64,000 bases of DNA from Pseudothermotoga sp. (GTDB lineage Bacteria; Thermotogota; Thermotogae; Thermotogales; DSM-5069), in NCBI GenBank assembly GCA_025060105.1, contig JANXCS010000005.1, forward strand, positions 89,137-153,136, in the 5' to 3' direction. The position numbers and the translations under genes are program-made. The notes beneath the pieces are model-generated. The model saw only the letters and a program-made list of their open reading frames with translations, was not told the origin of the DNA and did not search any database. Of this stretch, positions 16,732 through 25,979 are shown piece after piece. The stretch's first letter is position 1, and each line of letters opens with the position of its first letter.

Positions 16732-17367
16732 GTGAAACAGTTGAGTGAACTGTTCGATTTCAAATCGAAACCGTCCGTGCACATGATGGTTTACTGTGCC
16801 TTGCTATTCTTTATGGCAAATTTCCTCGGTTTGATAGCTTCCGTTGCTGCAGTTGTATCTTGGGCGATATCGGTGCAGAGGTTTCTCGGTATCACGCAGG
16901 GATTAGGATTCTTTGCAGGGCTTGGGTTGTTACTGAGTTATCTCAAATGGCGAGGAGCACTCAGAGAGATTCACCGGCGACTTGCGGATCGATTTCCAAA
17001 GTATGCTTCTTTGATCATAACAGGCGATGAGCTTTGGTTGTTGATAGGTCTTTCAGCTTCCATCGCGGGTTTGTTCATAGTGCTCGTGCTTCCGTTTGGT
17101 TTCTTACTGTTGCTCGCGGGTTTGAGTTTGTTTGAACAACAGATGTTCTTATCGCTGAAATTGTTCGAAGAGAAAGAAAAGAAATTCTTCTCAGATTTGA
17201 ACATACCATGCTCGATGTGCTTTACGAAAACTTACGATATTAATTATTTGATTTATTCGCTCGTCACGTTCTACGGTCACAGCTTCATCAAGATTCATGA
17301 AAACCTTGAAGCGTTCGAATGTTATTTCAGAGTTAGAGAAGAAATACTCAAGGAGGTGAAATCGTGA
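16732..17367 (+). CDS. Integral membrane protein of unknown function
   Basis: 211 aa from a GTG start. Hydrophobic segments lie near residues 18-45, 50-68, and 102-137; a basic loop (RGALREIHRRLADRFPKY) lies between. The C-terminal third is soluble and includes a CSMC pair. I do not recognise the family. It is embedded between a small membrane protein and hpf, with a 4-base overlap with hpf. Confidence 0.7.
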   Translation: MKQLSELFDFKSKPSVHMMVYCALLFFMANFLGLIASVAAVVSWAISVQRFLGITQGLGFFAGLGLLLSYLKWRGALREIHRRLADRFPKYASLIITGDELWLLIGLSASIAGLFIVLVLPFGFLLLLAGLSLFEQQMFLSLKLFEEKEKKFFSDLNIPCSMCFTKTYDINYLIYSLVTFYGHSFIKIHENLEAFECYFRVREEILKEVKS

Positions 17368-17885
17368 ATTACAGATTCACAACGAGGGGTTTCGAAGCGA
17401 CAACAGCGATGCAGCAGTATCTTGAAAAAAGGTTAGAAAAGGTTGACAGAGTCATAAGGGATGAGGAATTGGTGTCCGCAGAGATCAAGGCTGAGAAGGA
17501 CGCTGTTAACTACGTGGTGAAGGCGAATTTGAACCTTAGAGGGAAAGTGATCGTTGTTCAAGAGAAACACCCAGATCTTTACACGGCGATGGATAATCTG
17601 TGTGACGCTCTAGAGAAAAAAGTGAAGAAGCTCAAATCGACGATCAGAGACAAACACAGAGAGCCAAAGCAAACCGAGATTCCAATCTCTGCGGAGGAAA
17701 GTGAAGAAGACATAGTTGAAACGAGGAGATTGCCTTTGAATGTGATGCCCTTGGAGGAAGCTGTTCTCCAGTTCAAAACCATGGAAAGGCAGTTCTTCCT
17801 GTTCAGAAACAGTGAGACGAATGAGATCAATCTTTTATTGCTCAGAAAGGATGGCAAGCTCAGTTTGTATGAATTCGTTGAATGA
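17364..17885 (+). CDS. hpf: Ribosome hibernation promoting factor, long form
   Basis: 173 aa. The N-terminal domain (1-100) has the RaiA/HPF fold (MNYRFTTRGFEATTAMQQYLEKRLEK..., 'HPDLYTAMDNLCDALEKKVKKLKSTIRDKHR'). An acidic linker leads to a C-terminal dimerisation domain (about 115-173, 'PLEEAVLQFKTMERQFFLFRNSETNEINLLLLRKDGK'). Long HPFs dimerise 70S ribosomes into 100S particles in stationary phase. GTG start with AAGGAGG upstream. Overlaps the RNase E/G frame by an ATGA. Confidence 0.94.
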   Translation: MNYRFTTRGFEATTAMQQYLEKRLEKVDRVIRDEELVSAEIKAEKDAVNYVVKANLNLRGKVIVVQEKHPDLYTAMDNLCDALEKKVKKLKSTIRDKHREPKQTEIPISAEESEEDIVETRRLPLNVMPLEEAVLQFKTMERQFFLFRNSETNEINLLLLRKDGKLSLYEFVE

Positions 17886-17902
17886 AAACTTGGGTGATAG
17901 TT

Positions 17903-19309
17903 GTGTCTACTGTTTTGATCATAAATGTTCAGAAAGATTTCGTGAGTGGTGCGATCGTTGAGGATGGTGAACTTCAGGAAATTTTCGATGAAGAGAACGA
18001 AACGATCGCTGGAAACCTCTATGTCGGATCGGTACAGAAAATCGTTCCCGGATTGAATGCAGCATTCATCGATATAGGTGAAGGTAAGAACGGTTTTTTG
18101 AGAATCTCAGATGTTGGAAAGTCCTACATCCAGCAGGTACTCGGTTCAAAACAGTTACAAGAAGGCACGAAACTTTTGGTTCAGGTGAAACACGATGCGG
18201 TGGGGCAGAAAGGCCCACAACTCACGTGTAAACTCTCACTCGTTGGTCGTTACGTGGTCTATTTCCCCCTATCCCGAGTTAGGGGGGTGTCGAAGAAAAT
18301 TGTTGATCCTCGAGAAAGGGAGAGGTTGAAAAGCATCTTCTCCAAGTTGGAAAAGAATGAGGGGCTCGTCGTTAGGACAGCTGCAGAAGGGATACCTGCG
18401 GAAACCATCGAGGAAGAAGTTCAGTCTCTGAAGGAAGAATGGCGACAGGTCCTCAACAGTTTCAAAAAGGCAAGGAAGGTGAAATTGCTCAGAAGAGAAC
18501 CAACTGCGATCGATTATATATTGAGAGAACGGTTGAACAAGAATATAGACGAAGTTTTTGTGAATGATCCAGAAGTTTGTGAAATGGTCAAGCAAGAAGT
18601 CAAAAAAATCAGCAAATCAATCCTTGTACATTTTTTAGAGGGCGATCTGTTTGAGCGTTTCAACGTCTATCATCAACTCAACGTTTTGCAGAGACGTACG
18701 ATAGATCTTCCCAGCGGAGGTTATGTGGCCCTCGACACAACTGAAGCTATGACTGTGTTCGATGTTAACTCAGCGAGTTCCACGATGGGTAAGAATCAGG
18801 CCGAACTGGCATTCAGAACGAACGTGGAAGCCGCGAAAGAGATTGCCAGACAGCTCAGGTTGAGAAACATAGGTGGAATAATTATTGTAGACTTCATCGG
18901 TATGCCGAACAGAGATTATTACGATCAACTTTTCAAGAAAATCCGTGAATCTTTTGAGAAAGACCCCGCGCACGTGGAACTTTTAGGTTTCACTAGACTC
19001 GGCTTGTTCGAGATGACGCGCAAAAGACGAACTCCTTCCAGTGAACAACTCCTCTTCTCGGCATGCCCAGTTTGTAAGGGTTCTGGGAGAGTGTTTTCGG
19101 CGACCATAGTGCTCAGGAGGTTGTTCAACGAGTTGAACAAAATCGATTTGGCTCAATACAGCTCGGTGAAGATAAACTTACACCAGAGATTTTCAGGCTA
19201 TTCTGAAAAGATCAAAACCTTAGTTTCGGAGTACAAAGACAAGATCAAAATCAGTTTCAGCAATTCAGATCCAAACGATTTTGAGATCACCCTCTCAAAG
19301 AAAGTTTAG
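17903..19309 (+). CDS. rng: Ribonuclease E/G family endoribonuclease
   Basis: About 468 aa, RNase G size. An S1-like RNA-binding domain comes first (about 30-115, 'IAGNLYVGSVQKIVPGLNAAFIDIGEGKNGFL'). The catalytic DNase I-like region has two metal aspartates (MTVFDVNSAS and GGIIIVDFIGM). The zinc-link CPVCKGSGRV follows. It processes rRNA and turns over mRNA. The frame opens at ATG 17882 (overlapping hpf), but GTG 17903, preceded by GGGTGATAG, gives the usual STVLIINVQ opening; both are possible. Its 3' end overlaps convergent fliD by 4 bases. Confidence 0.93.
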   Translation: MSTVLIINVQKDFVSGAIVEDGELQEIFDEENETIAGNLYVGSVQKIVPGLNAAFIDIGEGKNGFLRISDVGKSYIQQVLGSKQLQEGTKLLVQVKHDAVGQKGPQLTCKLSLVGRYVVYFPLSRVRGVSKKIVDPRERERLKSIFSKLEKNEGLVVRTAAEGIPAETIEEEVQSLKEEWRQVLNSFKKARKVKLLRREPTAIDYILRERLNKNIDEVFVNDPEVCEMVKQEVKKISKSILVHFLEGDLFERFNVYHQLNVLQRRTIDLPSGGYVALDTTEAMTVFDVNSASSTMGKNQAELAFRTNVEAAKEIARQLRLRNIGGIIIVDFIGMPNRDYYDQLFKKIRESFEKDPAHVELLGFTRLGLFEMTRKRRTPSSEQLLFSACPVCKGSGRVFSATIVLRRLFNELNKIDLAQYSSVKINLHQRFSGYSEKIKTLVSEYKDKIKISFSNSDPNDFEITLSKKV

Positions 19310-21099
19310 CGGTTGTTCGTTCTCAGGGAGGAAAATTGCGCAAGCCAGTTTCCTTGCGCTTGCATTCTTGACACGACTTCTTCCATCGCTGAGAATTTGT
19401 TCCACAAATAAGTTTCTCTCTTTTGCAATCGTTCCAACCATGTTTCCAACTGTTTCGCTAGGTCTCTCAACTGTTTCGTGATAGTTCCAGTGATACCTGC
19501 TAGGCTGTCTATTCTTCCACCGAACTTTGTGAGTTCCCTCATGTAAGATTGAACTCTTTGAGCAAAACCGTCCGGTCCTCCGAAGAATGTCCAGACTTTT
19601 TGGGGATCTTCCCTCAAAAGATTCCTCAACTTTTCCTCGTCCAATTCGAGTTTCCCCGTTTTCATGTTTTGATATCCAAATTTGCTCGTTTCTATACCCA
19701 ACTGCCATAAGTAAGAAATATCGCCTTCGATGCGTGTTGTTATGAAGCTTCTGAGTTTGAAGAATATTTCGTTCAAAAGGGAATCTCTCCGAAGCATACC
19801 TTGAAGTTTTTCTTCCTCCGTCATTTCTTCCTTTTTCTTCCCCGTTATGGGTTTTTCGTTCATCTTGTTGTAGATGTATTCCATCAGTTCGTTCCAATTT
19901 TTAACGAACTCCTTCACTTTCGAAACGATGGATTCAACGTCGTTCTCAACCGAGAACTTCACCGCTGTATCGAAGACTTCTCTCACCTTGATGGAAAGCC
20001 CCATATGGGTGAGCTCCAACGTGGATGAGTAGAGATCAACCCAGTTGACATTGTCGCTACTGAGTTGAACGCGGGTCACATTCCCGATGTTGAATTGACC
20101 TACATCCAAGCCGAGTAGATTGAGCAAATTTGAACTTCCATCTTCCAAGCTGATCATGTTTGCTCCAGTTTGATTCGACGTGATGAGCAATTTGTCAGAG
20201 TTGGCATCGTACATTGCGGTCACACCAGCAGAACTCGAATTTATGGCATCTATGAGTTGTTTCAAAGTCATGTTGGTACTCACATTGATTTGAACACCAT
20301 TTATTTTGAGCGTGCCACTCTCGATCGTGATGTTCCTGTAGTTTGCAATTTGAGAGAGTGTTTTGTGGAGAGCCACTGCACCTAAGTGTGCGGTGCTGCG
20401 TAAAACATACTTCCCACTTTCTTGAACAACGGGTGCGTTGTTCAGATTGAAAACGAAACCGAATGTACCACTCTCGGTTCGAAGTGCAAACGCTTGAGAA
20501 CTTTCTATCACGAGTTTTCCATCTTCGAACTTGACGTTGCCTTCCCCAAAAATATCGTCGAGCTTATCGATGATGTCAGAAATCGTATCGTTCTTCGAGA
20601 TGTTCACCGTATGTATTGAAGCACCAAGCTGGATCTTCAGAACAGAATCGGTTGGATTGTACCTGTAGATCAGATCACCAAACTTCGTTGAAACATCGAT
20701 TTGAGGTCCCAGAGTCCTTCCGCTGAGAAACGAGCTTCTACTCGCTATCGATAGAACCTTAATGTAATAAGTGCCGACTTTGGCCGAAGCGGAGGCGTCA
20801 ATCGAGACATTTTGTGAATCGATCGAGACTCTTTTTGCCATCAACGTAGATTGGAGTTTGAAACTGGTGAGGAACGTTCCAAAATTTTCGAGCTTCTCCT
20901 CCAGCTGTTGATAGGCTTTTTGTTTCAATCCCAAGTCCTCGTATTTTTGGTATAACCTCTGCGCGGGCTTGGATTCCAATTCGAGTAGTGCATCAACGAT
21001 ATCGGAAGTACTTAAACCAGAAGCAAGGCCTCCAAACTGTATGCGTGTCGATTGGTAACGATAATTAATACTCGAAGCGATCTTTGAGATCGCGTCCAT
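19306..21099 (-). CDS. fliD: Flagellar hook-associated protein 2 (filament cap)
   Basis: 597 aa, normal for FliD. The N-terminal domain is typical (FGGLASGLSTSDIVDALLELESKPAQRLYQK, then a coiled coil), the middle is beta-rich ('ITIESGTLKINGVQINVSTNMTLKQLIDAIN'), and the C-terminal domain is helical with a coiled coil ('LERLQKRETYLWNKFSAMEEVVSRMQAQG'). FliD caps the growing filament and guides flagellin folding. It follows flaG with a 3-base gap. No terminator fits between it and the convergent RNase gene. Confidence 0.94.
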   Translation of the reverse strand: MDAISKIASSINYRYQSTRIQFGGLASGLSTSDIVDALLELESKPAQRLYQKYEDLGLKQKAYQQLEEKLENFGTFLTSFKLQSTLMAKRVSIDSQNVSIDASASAKVGTYYIKVLSIASRSSFLSGRTLGPQIDVSTKFGDLIYRYNPTDSVLKIQLGASIHTVNISKNDTISDIIDKLDDIFGEGNVKFEDGKLVIESSQAFALRTESGTFGFVFNLNNAPVVQESGKYVLRSTAHLGAVALHKTLSQIANYRNITIESGTLKINGVQINVSTNMTLKQLIDAINSSSAGVTAMYDANSDKLLITSNQTGANMISLEDGSSNLLNLLGLDVGQFNIGNVTRVQLSSDNVNWVDLYSSTLELTHMGLSIKVREVFDTAVKFSVENDVESIVSKVKEFVKNWNELMEYIYNKMNEKPITGKKKEEMTEEEKLQGMLRRDSLLNEIFFKLRSFITTRIEGDISYLWQLGIETSKFGYQNMKTGKLELDEEKLRNLLREDPQKVWTFFGGPDGFAQRVQSYMRELTKFGGRIDSLAGITGTITKQLRDLAKQLETWLERLQKRETYLWNKFSAMEEVVSRMQAQGNWLAQFSSLRTNNR

Positions 21100-21102
21100 G
21101 GT

Positions 21103-21477
21103 TCACACCTTCTCGTCGAAGAGTATACCTATCAGTTCCTGAAGATTCTTCGCAATCCTCACCGCCACTTCTGGTGGGATCTGCCTGACGATCTCACCTG
21201 TCTCAACATCCTTTATCTTGACTATGATCATGTTCAGTTCCCGTTCTATTGTGAACTGAGCTTCAGTTTTGAAGAACCTGCTGAGTTTTTCAAGCATCTT
21301 TTTGAACGATTCCATTGCCTTTGATGGATCCACTTCATCTTGTTGTTTTTGAGATTCTTCTGCCACCTTTTTCACATGCATTTGGAGCTGCTTCAAACTT
21401 TCAGCTTGAACCAACCGTTCACCACTCGAGCTTTGATTGAGATTCATCCTCACAGGGTCCACACCCATGGGTTTCAC
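21103..21477 (-). CDS. flaG: FlaG family flagellar protein
   Basis: 124 aa. The C-terminal FlaG signature is clear: 'RELNMIIVKIKDVETGEIVRQIPPEVAVRIAKNLQELIGILFDEKV'. The N-terminal half is polar and helical. FlaG proteins influence filament length. GTG 21477 has GGAGAG five bases upstream; ATG 21468 is the alternative. Pairs with fliD. Confidence 0.92.
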   Translation of the reverse strand: MKPMGVDPVRMNLNQSSSGERLVQAESLKQLQMHVKKVAEESQKQQDEVDPSKAMESFKKMLEKLSRFFKTEAQFTIERELNMIIVKIKDVETGEIVRQIPPEVAVRIAKNLQELIGILFDEKV

Positions 21478-21524
21478 CCCTTCTCTCCTATATTATTGAT
21501 CGACAAGCTCATAGAGTCCTTTAA

Positions 21525-21533
21525 TGGTACAAT
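21525..21533 (+). promoter_or_regulatory. Extended -10 promoter of the TolB-like gene
   Basis: TGGTACAAT (TGn plus TACAAT) with no good -35. Transcription would start at about 21540-21542, at or beside the ATG at 21542, which lacks a Shine-Dalgarno. The mRNA may be leaderless or nearly so. Confidence 0.45.
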
Positions 21534-21541
21534 TTTAACTG

Positions 21542-22813
21542 ATGGACAGGAGAGCGATCTTTTTCATCTCGATACTGTTCATTTATTCTGTATGTATTGC
21601 TTCCATAGAGCTCAAGATCACGATGAGTTCTGACGAGCAGAGTAAAAAGCTCGTTCAAGATGTGAGCAGCTCTATTTTTTCGCTTGCACCGGAGAATGTA
21701 CGCGTCGTTATCGAAATGGACGGAATGGCCCGCACGGTCAACGAAAAAGTTGATGTGGAAGAACGTCTCATTATGAGTTTCTTTGCCACATACGACGCAA
21801 CGAAGAATGTTTATTCTGCAAATTGGTCAGAATCGGAAAGAATAGTCTACAGTTGTACTTATTCTCCCAAGGAGGAACGTCCTTATCGAGAATTCGTTAG
21901 GGAGTGTGCGCATTATCCGCTTGAAAGGGCTGCGCTTAGGCTTTTATCGAAGAACCGTTTTAAAAAATATCTGCGCGTTACCTATCATCCATCAGTAGAT
22001 GAATACACCAGTTTCAGTCCCGATGGAAAACTCTTCGCGTTCATCACGGACAGATTGGGTGGAAACAGAAACGTTGCGCTTTTGAATTTGATGGAAGGCA
22101 CGATTCGTGTTTTACCGGTACATGGTAGTAGCGAATATTTCCCAAAGTTCTCTCCAGACAGCTCTAGGATCGCCTTTCAAGGATCGTTGCATGGTTTTTG
22201 GAACATCTACGTCATGCCGATCGACGATCATGCAAAAAACATCGTCCTGATCTCATCCGGTAGCGCGCCTGCTTATGCGCCTGCTTGGTTCGATGCGAAC
22301 ACTCTTGTCTACATTCAGGACACCGAGGGTGGAAACGCGATGATCCGAGCCACATTGACGCGGCGCAGAAGCAGAGTGAACATAGAAGGCTTCGATATGG
22401 TTTTCTCTCCGACAGTTCACGCTGGAACGATCTACTTCGTTGGATTGAAAGAAGCAAATTTTGGTATCTATGCGTTGACACCTGAAGGAAATGTTGTTTG
22501 TGTCGAGGATAGTTTCTACAACGAACACGATCCTGCTGTCTCACCTGATGGACGATATTTGGCCTACTCTTGCAATGCCCTCGGTTATTACGCGATATGG
22601 ATTAAAGATCTGCAGACTGGAGAAAAATGGTGTCTCACAGAGGAGTTGAAACAGGACGCATTTTACCCATCTTTCTCACCAAATGGACAAATAGTAGCTT
22701 TCAGTGCCAGCGAGGGTTTCTTTGAGCCAGACATCTGGTTCGTGAGATTCTTCAAACCTTCAGACTCTGGAGTGCGATCTTCTCCTCCTTCGACAGGATC
22801 TCCTCAGCGTTGA
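21542..22813 (+). CDS. TolB-like beta-propeller protein with signal peptide
   Basis: 423 aa. Signal peptide (RAIFFISILFIYSVCIASIE), an N-terminal domain (about 25-150) resembling the TolB N-terminal part, then a PD40-type propeller with repeated SPDG-like turns (TSFSPDGKLFAFI, PKFSPDSSRIAF, PAVSPDGRYLAYS, PSFSPNGQIVAFS). Probably a periplasmic or toga-space scaffold. No Tol-Pal neighbours are present, so a TolB role is not shown. Its last 62 bases overlap the convergent cheW end. No ribosome binding site is seen before ATG 21542. Confidence 0.85.
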   Translation: MDRRAIFFISILFIYSVCIASIELKITMSSDEQSKKLVQDVSSSIFSLAPENVRVVIEMDGMARTVNEKVDVEERLIMSFFATYDATKNVYSANWSESERIVYSCTYSPKEERPYREFVRECAHYPLERAALRLLSKNRFKKYLRVTYHPSVDEYTSFSPDGKLFAFITDRLGGNRNVALLNLMEGTIRVLPVHGSSEYFPKFSPDSSRIAFQGSLHGFWNIYVMPIDDHAKNIVLISSGSAPAYAPAWFDANTLVYIQDTEGGNAMIRATLTRRRSRVNIEGFDMVFSPTVHAGTIYFVGLKEANFGIYALTPEGNVVCVEDSFYNEHDPAVSPDGRYLAYSCNALGYYAIWIKDLQTGEKWCLTEELKQDAFYPSFSPNGQIVAFSASEGFFEPDIWFVRFFKPSDSGVRSSPPSTGSPQR

Positions 22814-23204
22814 GAATGATCAACAGTTCTTCGTTGATCTTCGCTATGCCCAAGATGAAATTCGCCCTCGTTCCACCAAGGCCAGTGGGAGGAGGTTCTA
22901 TTTGCTCATCTGTGAGGGTGAGTACTTCATGTACTTGATCCACTAGAAGGCCCACTTTTTTGTCTTTCATGTTGACCACGATTATTTTCGCTGAACCGCT
23001 GCGACCCGTTTCTGGCATAGAAAACTTCTTCTTCATGTTTATGATTGGTATCACATTTCCACGAAGGTTCATAACACCTTCAACGTAATCGGCCGATTCA
23101 GGCAATCTAACGATCTTTCCAACCTCCACGATGCTGTCTATGTTCATGATATCGAGTGCGAACTTTTCATTCGCAAGAGCAAAGCTCACCACTTTGAGTT
23201 CCAT
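22752..23204 (-). CDS. cheW: Chemotaxis adaptor CheW
   Basis: 150 aa, normal. Shows 'VVSFALANEKFALDIMNIDSIVEV', 'PESADYVEGVMNLRGNVIPIINMKKKF' and 'VGLLVDQVHEVLTL'. It couples receptors to CheA. It lies 13 bases behind the biotin carrier gene, at the end of the propionate-pathway string, so it may be transcribed from that operon although unrelated in function. Confidence 0.95.
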   Translation of the reverse strand: MELKVVSFALANEKFALDIMNIDSIVEVGKIVRLPESADYVEGVMNLRGNVIPIINMKKKFSMPETGRSGSAKIIVVNMKDKKVGLLVDQVHEVLTLTDEQIEPPPTGLGGTRANFILGIAKINEELLIILNAEEILSKEEKIALQSLKV

Positions 23205-23217
23205 ACTTCGCCCCCCT

Positions 23218-23634
23218 TCAACCTATGATGAGCATGGTTTGTTCAGTCTCGACGTTGTCACCTTCTTTTACCAAAACTTTGAGCACAGTGCCTTCGTGTT
23301 CGCTGATGATATCGTTTTCCATCTTCATGGCTTCAAGCACGAGTAATTTTTGCCCACGTTTCACTTGTTGACCCTCACTAACATGGACCTTAACGATGAG
23401 GCCTGACATTGGGGCCTTGACTTCAACACCGCCAACCTTCGTTGGAGCAGGTTGTTTCGCTTGCTCTACTTTGACTTGTTCCTCTTTTTTCGGTTGTACT
23501 GGTTGAGGTTTCTCAGCAATTTGAGGTTTTTCAACCGCTGGCCGGATCGATTGAACGATCGGTGAAGACCCCATCTCTTCAACTTCAACGATGTATTCTT
23601 TATTGTTTATCACCACCCGGAACTTGCGCGCCAT
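23218..23634 (-). CDS. Biotin carboxyl carrier protein (decarboxylase gamma/C-type subunit)
   Basis: 138 aa. A beta N-terminus (ARKFRVVINNKEYIVEVEE), a Pro/Lys/Gln-rich flexible linker (about 35-70), then a biotinyl domain with AMKM, the biotin-accepting Lys near residue 104 (LVLEAMKMEND). It carries CO2 for the carboxyltransferase encoded upstream. ATG 23634 has AGGAGCGAG upstream; longer frames overlap the OadG-like gene more deeply. As chosen it overlaps that gene by 25 bases. Confidence 0.92.
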   Translation of the reverse strand: MARKFRVVINNKEYIVEVEEMGSSPIVQSIRPAVEKPQIAEKPQPVQPKKEEQVKVEQAKQPAPTKVGGVEVKAPMSGLIVKVHVSEGQQVKRGQKLLVLEAMKMENDIISEHEGTVLKVLVKEGDNVETEQTMLIIG

Positions 23635-23966
23635 TTTCTCGCTCCTTTCCATCCACTTTTTCTCCAACTAGTGTTTCTCTCTTCGAAAGAGAAGGATCTA
23701 CCTCTCGGTTGTGATGATGGTTGAAGATCTTGAGATGATATGTAAGCCATCACGGCACCAACGATGACCGCTTCGAGAGGTTCATCTTGTGTTTTCTCCT
23801 CAACTTTAGATGAAACCGTCACTTGTTCTGGTTTAGATTCACCAGCGGAGGTTTTTCCTCGTTTTGATTTGAAGATCTTTTCCATCGTTAAAAAGACTAT
23901 GTATAGGATCACAAAGGTGAGAAAAACGGATCCCATACCCACAACGATCACCGTCACGTTCGACAC
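23610..23966 (-). CDS. OadG-like small membrane subunit of a sodium-pump decarboxylase
   Basis: 118 aa. One N-terminal membrane helix (VTVIVVGMGSVFLTFVILYIVFLTMEKIF), then a polar, charged linker and 'EAVIVGAVMAYISSQ', a pattern seen in OadG/MmdD delta-type subunits. GTG 23966 follows GAGGTGATGTT. Sits between the carboxyltransferase and the biotin carrier. The C-terminal tail (SSQPRGRSFSFEERNTSW...) is rich in Arg, Ser and Trp. No beta (ion-pumping, MmdB/OadB) subunit gene is in the window. Confidence 0.8.
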   Translation of the reverse strand: MSNVTVIVVGMGSVFLTFVILYIVFLTMEKIFKSKRGKTSAGESKPEQVTVSSKVEEKTQDEPLEAVIVGAVMAYISSQDLQPSSQPRGRSFSFEERNTSWRKSGWKGARKWRASSGW

Positions 23967-23975
23967 AACATCACC

Positions 23976-25517
23976 TCACAATGGTATGTTATCGTGCTTT
24001 TTCTTCGGCAAAGATTGAACTTTGGTACGGCAAATTTCTAATGCCCTAACGATCCATTCTCTAGTCTTCACTGGTTCTATAACAGCATCTATGTAACCTC
24101 GGGCAGCTGCAACATACGGATTTGCAAACGCTTCGCGATATTTTTGTACCAACTCTTTTCTTTTTTCTTCAGGATTCGGGGCGGTTTCTATCTCTTTTCT
24201 GAAAATGATGTTCGCGGCACCTTCTGGTCCCATGACCGCGATTTCTGCAGTCGGCCACGCTGAAACAAAATCGGCTCCGAGGTGTTTGCTACCCATTGCG
24301 ATGTAAGCACCACCGTACGCTTTTCTTGTGATGACGGTGATCTTTGGTACAGTGGCCTCGCTGTAGGCGAACAAAAGTTTTGCACCGTGTCTTATGATGC
24401 CATCGTGTTCTTGCTGTACCCCTGGAAGATACCCGGGCGTATCGACGAAAGTAATGATTGGTATGTTGAAGCAATCGAGGAATCTGATGAACCTTGCAGC
24501 CTTGTCTGAGGAATCTATATCCAAAGAACCTGCGAGTACTGAAGGTTGGTTCGCTACTATGCCAACGCTCATACCTGCTATTCGTGCGAAGCCAACAACG
24601 ATGTTCCTTGCATAGTTTTTATGCACTTCAAAGAAGCTTCCCTCATCAACGACCAGCTCTATGACTCTACGAACGTCGTAACTCTTAGTGGGCTCAACGG
24701 GCACAACGGTGTTGATTTCCTCACTCATTGAGAGTGAATAATCTCCAGGGATGTAATCCGGCTCTTCGAGGTTGTTCTGTGGAATGTACGAAAGTAATTT
24801 TTTAACGATTTCAATTGCTTCTTGCTCATTTGAAGCTAGAAAGTGAGCATTACCACTCTTTGAGTTATGGACGTACGCACCCCCGAGATCTTCTTGACTT
24901 ATATCTTCACCAGTGACTGCTTTGATGACGTTCGGACCAGTGATGAACATCTTCGCCGTCTTATCTATCATCACGACGAAATCCGTTATGGCTGGTGAAT
25001 AAACAGCACCGCCAGCGCATGGACCAGCTATGAGCGTGATCTGTGGTATAACACCGGAGGCGAGCGTGTTCCTGTAGAATATTCCTCCATAACCGAAGAG
25101 CGAATCAACGCCCTCTTGGATCCTCGCCCCACCGGAATCGTTGATGCCGATCAAAGGGATCCCCAACTCCATAGCCAGGTCCATCAGTTTCATGATCTTT
25201 TTTGCGTGCATTTCACCTAAAGATCCACCCATCACGGTGAAATCTTGGGAGAAAACGGCAACCAATCTACCGTTGATTTTCCCGATGCCTGTGACGACAC
25301 CATCGCACGGCAGTTCTTCCTTATCAAGCCCGAAGGCGGAACTTCTGTGTTTGACGAATTTATCTATTTCCATGAAAGATCCTTCATCCAACAACAATGA
25401 GAGCCTCTCTCTAGCAGTTAGTTTACCCTGAGCGTGTTGCTTATCTATCTTGTCTTGTCCTCCACCGAGTTCGATCCTTTGCTCCATTTCCCTAAGCTTT
25501 TTGATCAGCTCTTCCAT
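23976..25517 (-). CDS. mmdA: Methylmalonyl-CoA decarboxylase alpha / propionyl-CoA carboxylase beta carboxyltransferase
   Basis: 513 aa. Biotin-dependent carboxyltransferase moving a carboxyl group between methylmalonyl-CoA and biotin. Landmarks: N-terminal '[21 protein letters not shown]', '[16 protein letters not shown]', '[16 protein letters not shown]', and C-terminal '[30 protein letters not shown]', '[18 protein letters not shown]'. With the epimerase, carrier and OadG-like genes it forms a propionate/methylmalonyl-CoA module. Whether it runs as a decarboxylase (energy-conserving) or a carboxylase cannot be settled here, because no biotin carboxylase or beta subunit is adjacent. Confidence 0.93.
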   Translation of the reverse strand: MEELIKKLREMEQRIELGGGQDKIDKQHAQGKLTARERLSLLLDEGSFMEIDKFVKHRSSAFGLDKEELPCDGVVTGIGKINGRLVAVFSQDFTVMGGSLGEMHAKKIMKLMDLAMELGIPLIGINDSGGARIQEGVDSLFGYGGIFYRNTLASGVIPQITLIAGPCAGGAVYSPAITDFVVMIDKTAKMFITGPNVIKAVTGEDISQEDLGGAYVHNSKSGNAHFLASNEQEAIEIVKKLLSYIPQNNLEEPDYIPGDYSLSMSEEINTVVPVEPTKSYDVRRVIELVVDEGSFFEVHKNYARNIVVGFARIAGMSVGIVANQPSVLAGSLDIDSSDKAARFIRFLDCFNIPIITFVDTPGYLPGVQQEHDGIIRHGAKLLFAYSEATVPKITVITRKAYGGAYIAMGSKHLGADFVSAWPTAEIAVMGPEGAANIIFRKEIETAPNPEEKRKELVQKYREAFANPYVAAARGYIDAVIEPVKTREWIVRALEICRTKVQSLPKKKHDNIPL

Positions 25518-25529
25518 GCGTACGCCCCC

Positions 25530-25937
25530 TCAATGGTGACCTTCCACAAGCTCAACGAGCACACCACCGACCGATTTTGGATGAAAAAACAACACTCGTG
25601 TACCACCAGCACCTGGTCTTGGTGCATCCGAAAGTGGTTGAAAGCCAAGCTTTTTTGCTAGTTCTACCGCTTCGTCTATTCCTTCCACGTTGAACGCCAC
25701 ATGGTGTATACCTTCGCCTTTCGCTTCAAGGAACTTACTGATCTCCGACTGTTCATTCATAGGTTCGAGCAATTCGACCTTACTTTCCCCAACCTTTATC
25801 ATGTGGACACGTATCCCTCTTTCCTTGATTTCTTCCGTGTGCACATCTTTGAGACCTAAAAAATCAGTATAGAATTTTAAGCGCTCTGCTGCGTTCTTTA
25901 CCGCGATGCCTATGTGGTCTATCTTCTGAACGTGCAT
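25530..25937 (-). CDS. mce: Methylmalonyl-CoA epimerase
   Basis: 135 aa, a glyoxalase-fold enzyme that interconverts (R)- and (S)-methylmalonyl-CoA. Metal ligands are visible: KIDHIGIAVKN (His), 'GEGIHHVAFNV' (His) and C-terminal VLVELVEGHH (Glu). Sits 12 bases before mmdA in the same direction, with AGGAGGGAGCC before its ATG. Confidence 0.94.
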   Translation of the reverse strand: MHVQKIDHIGIAVKNAAERLKFYTDFLGLKDVHTEEIKERGIRVHMIKVGESKVELLEPMNEQSEISKFLEAKGEGIHHVAFNVEGIDEAVELAKKLGFQPLSDAPRPGAGGTRVLFFHPKSVGGVLVELVEGHH

Positions 25938-25961
25938 TTGGCTCCCTCCTTTGAATGCTCA

Positions 25962-25979
25962 ATGGGGCGAGAGCCCCAT
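25962..25979. other. GC-rich hairpin between fmdB-like gene and epimerase
   Basis: ATGGGGC-GAGA-GCCCCAT, 7-base perfect arms. It includes part of the fmdB-like stop codon region. No T-run follows on either strand, so it is not a canonical terminator. It may stabilise a 3' end or moderate expression of the downstream epimerase genes. Confidence 0.45.

Noticed and set aside
22212..22544. Arg/Cys/His-rich minus-strand frames inside the TolB-like gene
   Set aside because: Shadow of the real plus-strand gene; biased composition, no start signal, and no motif.
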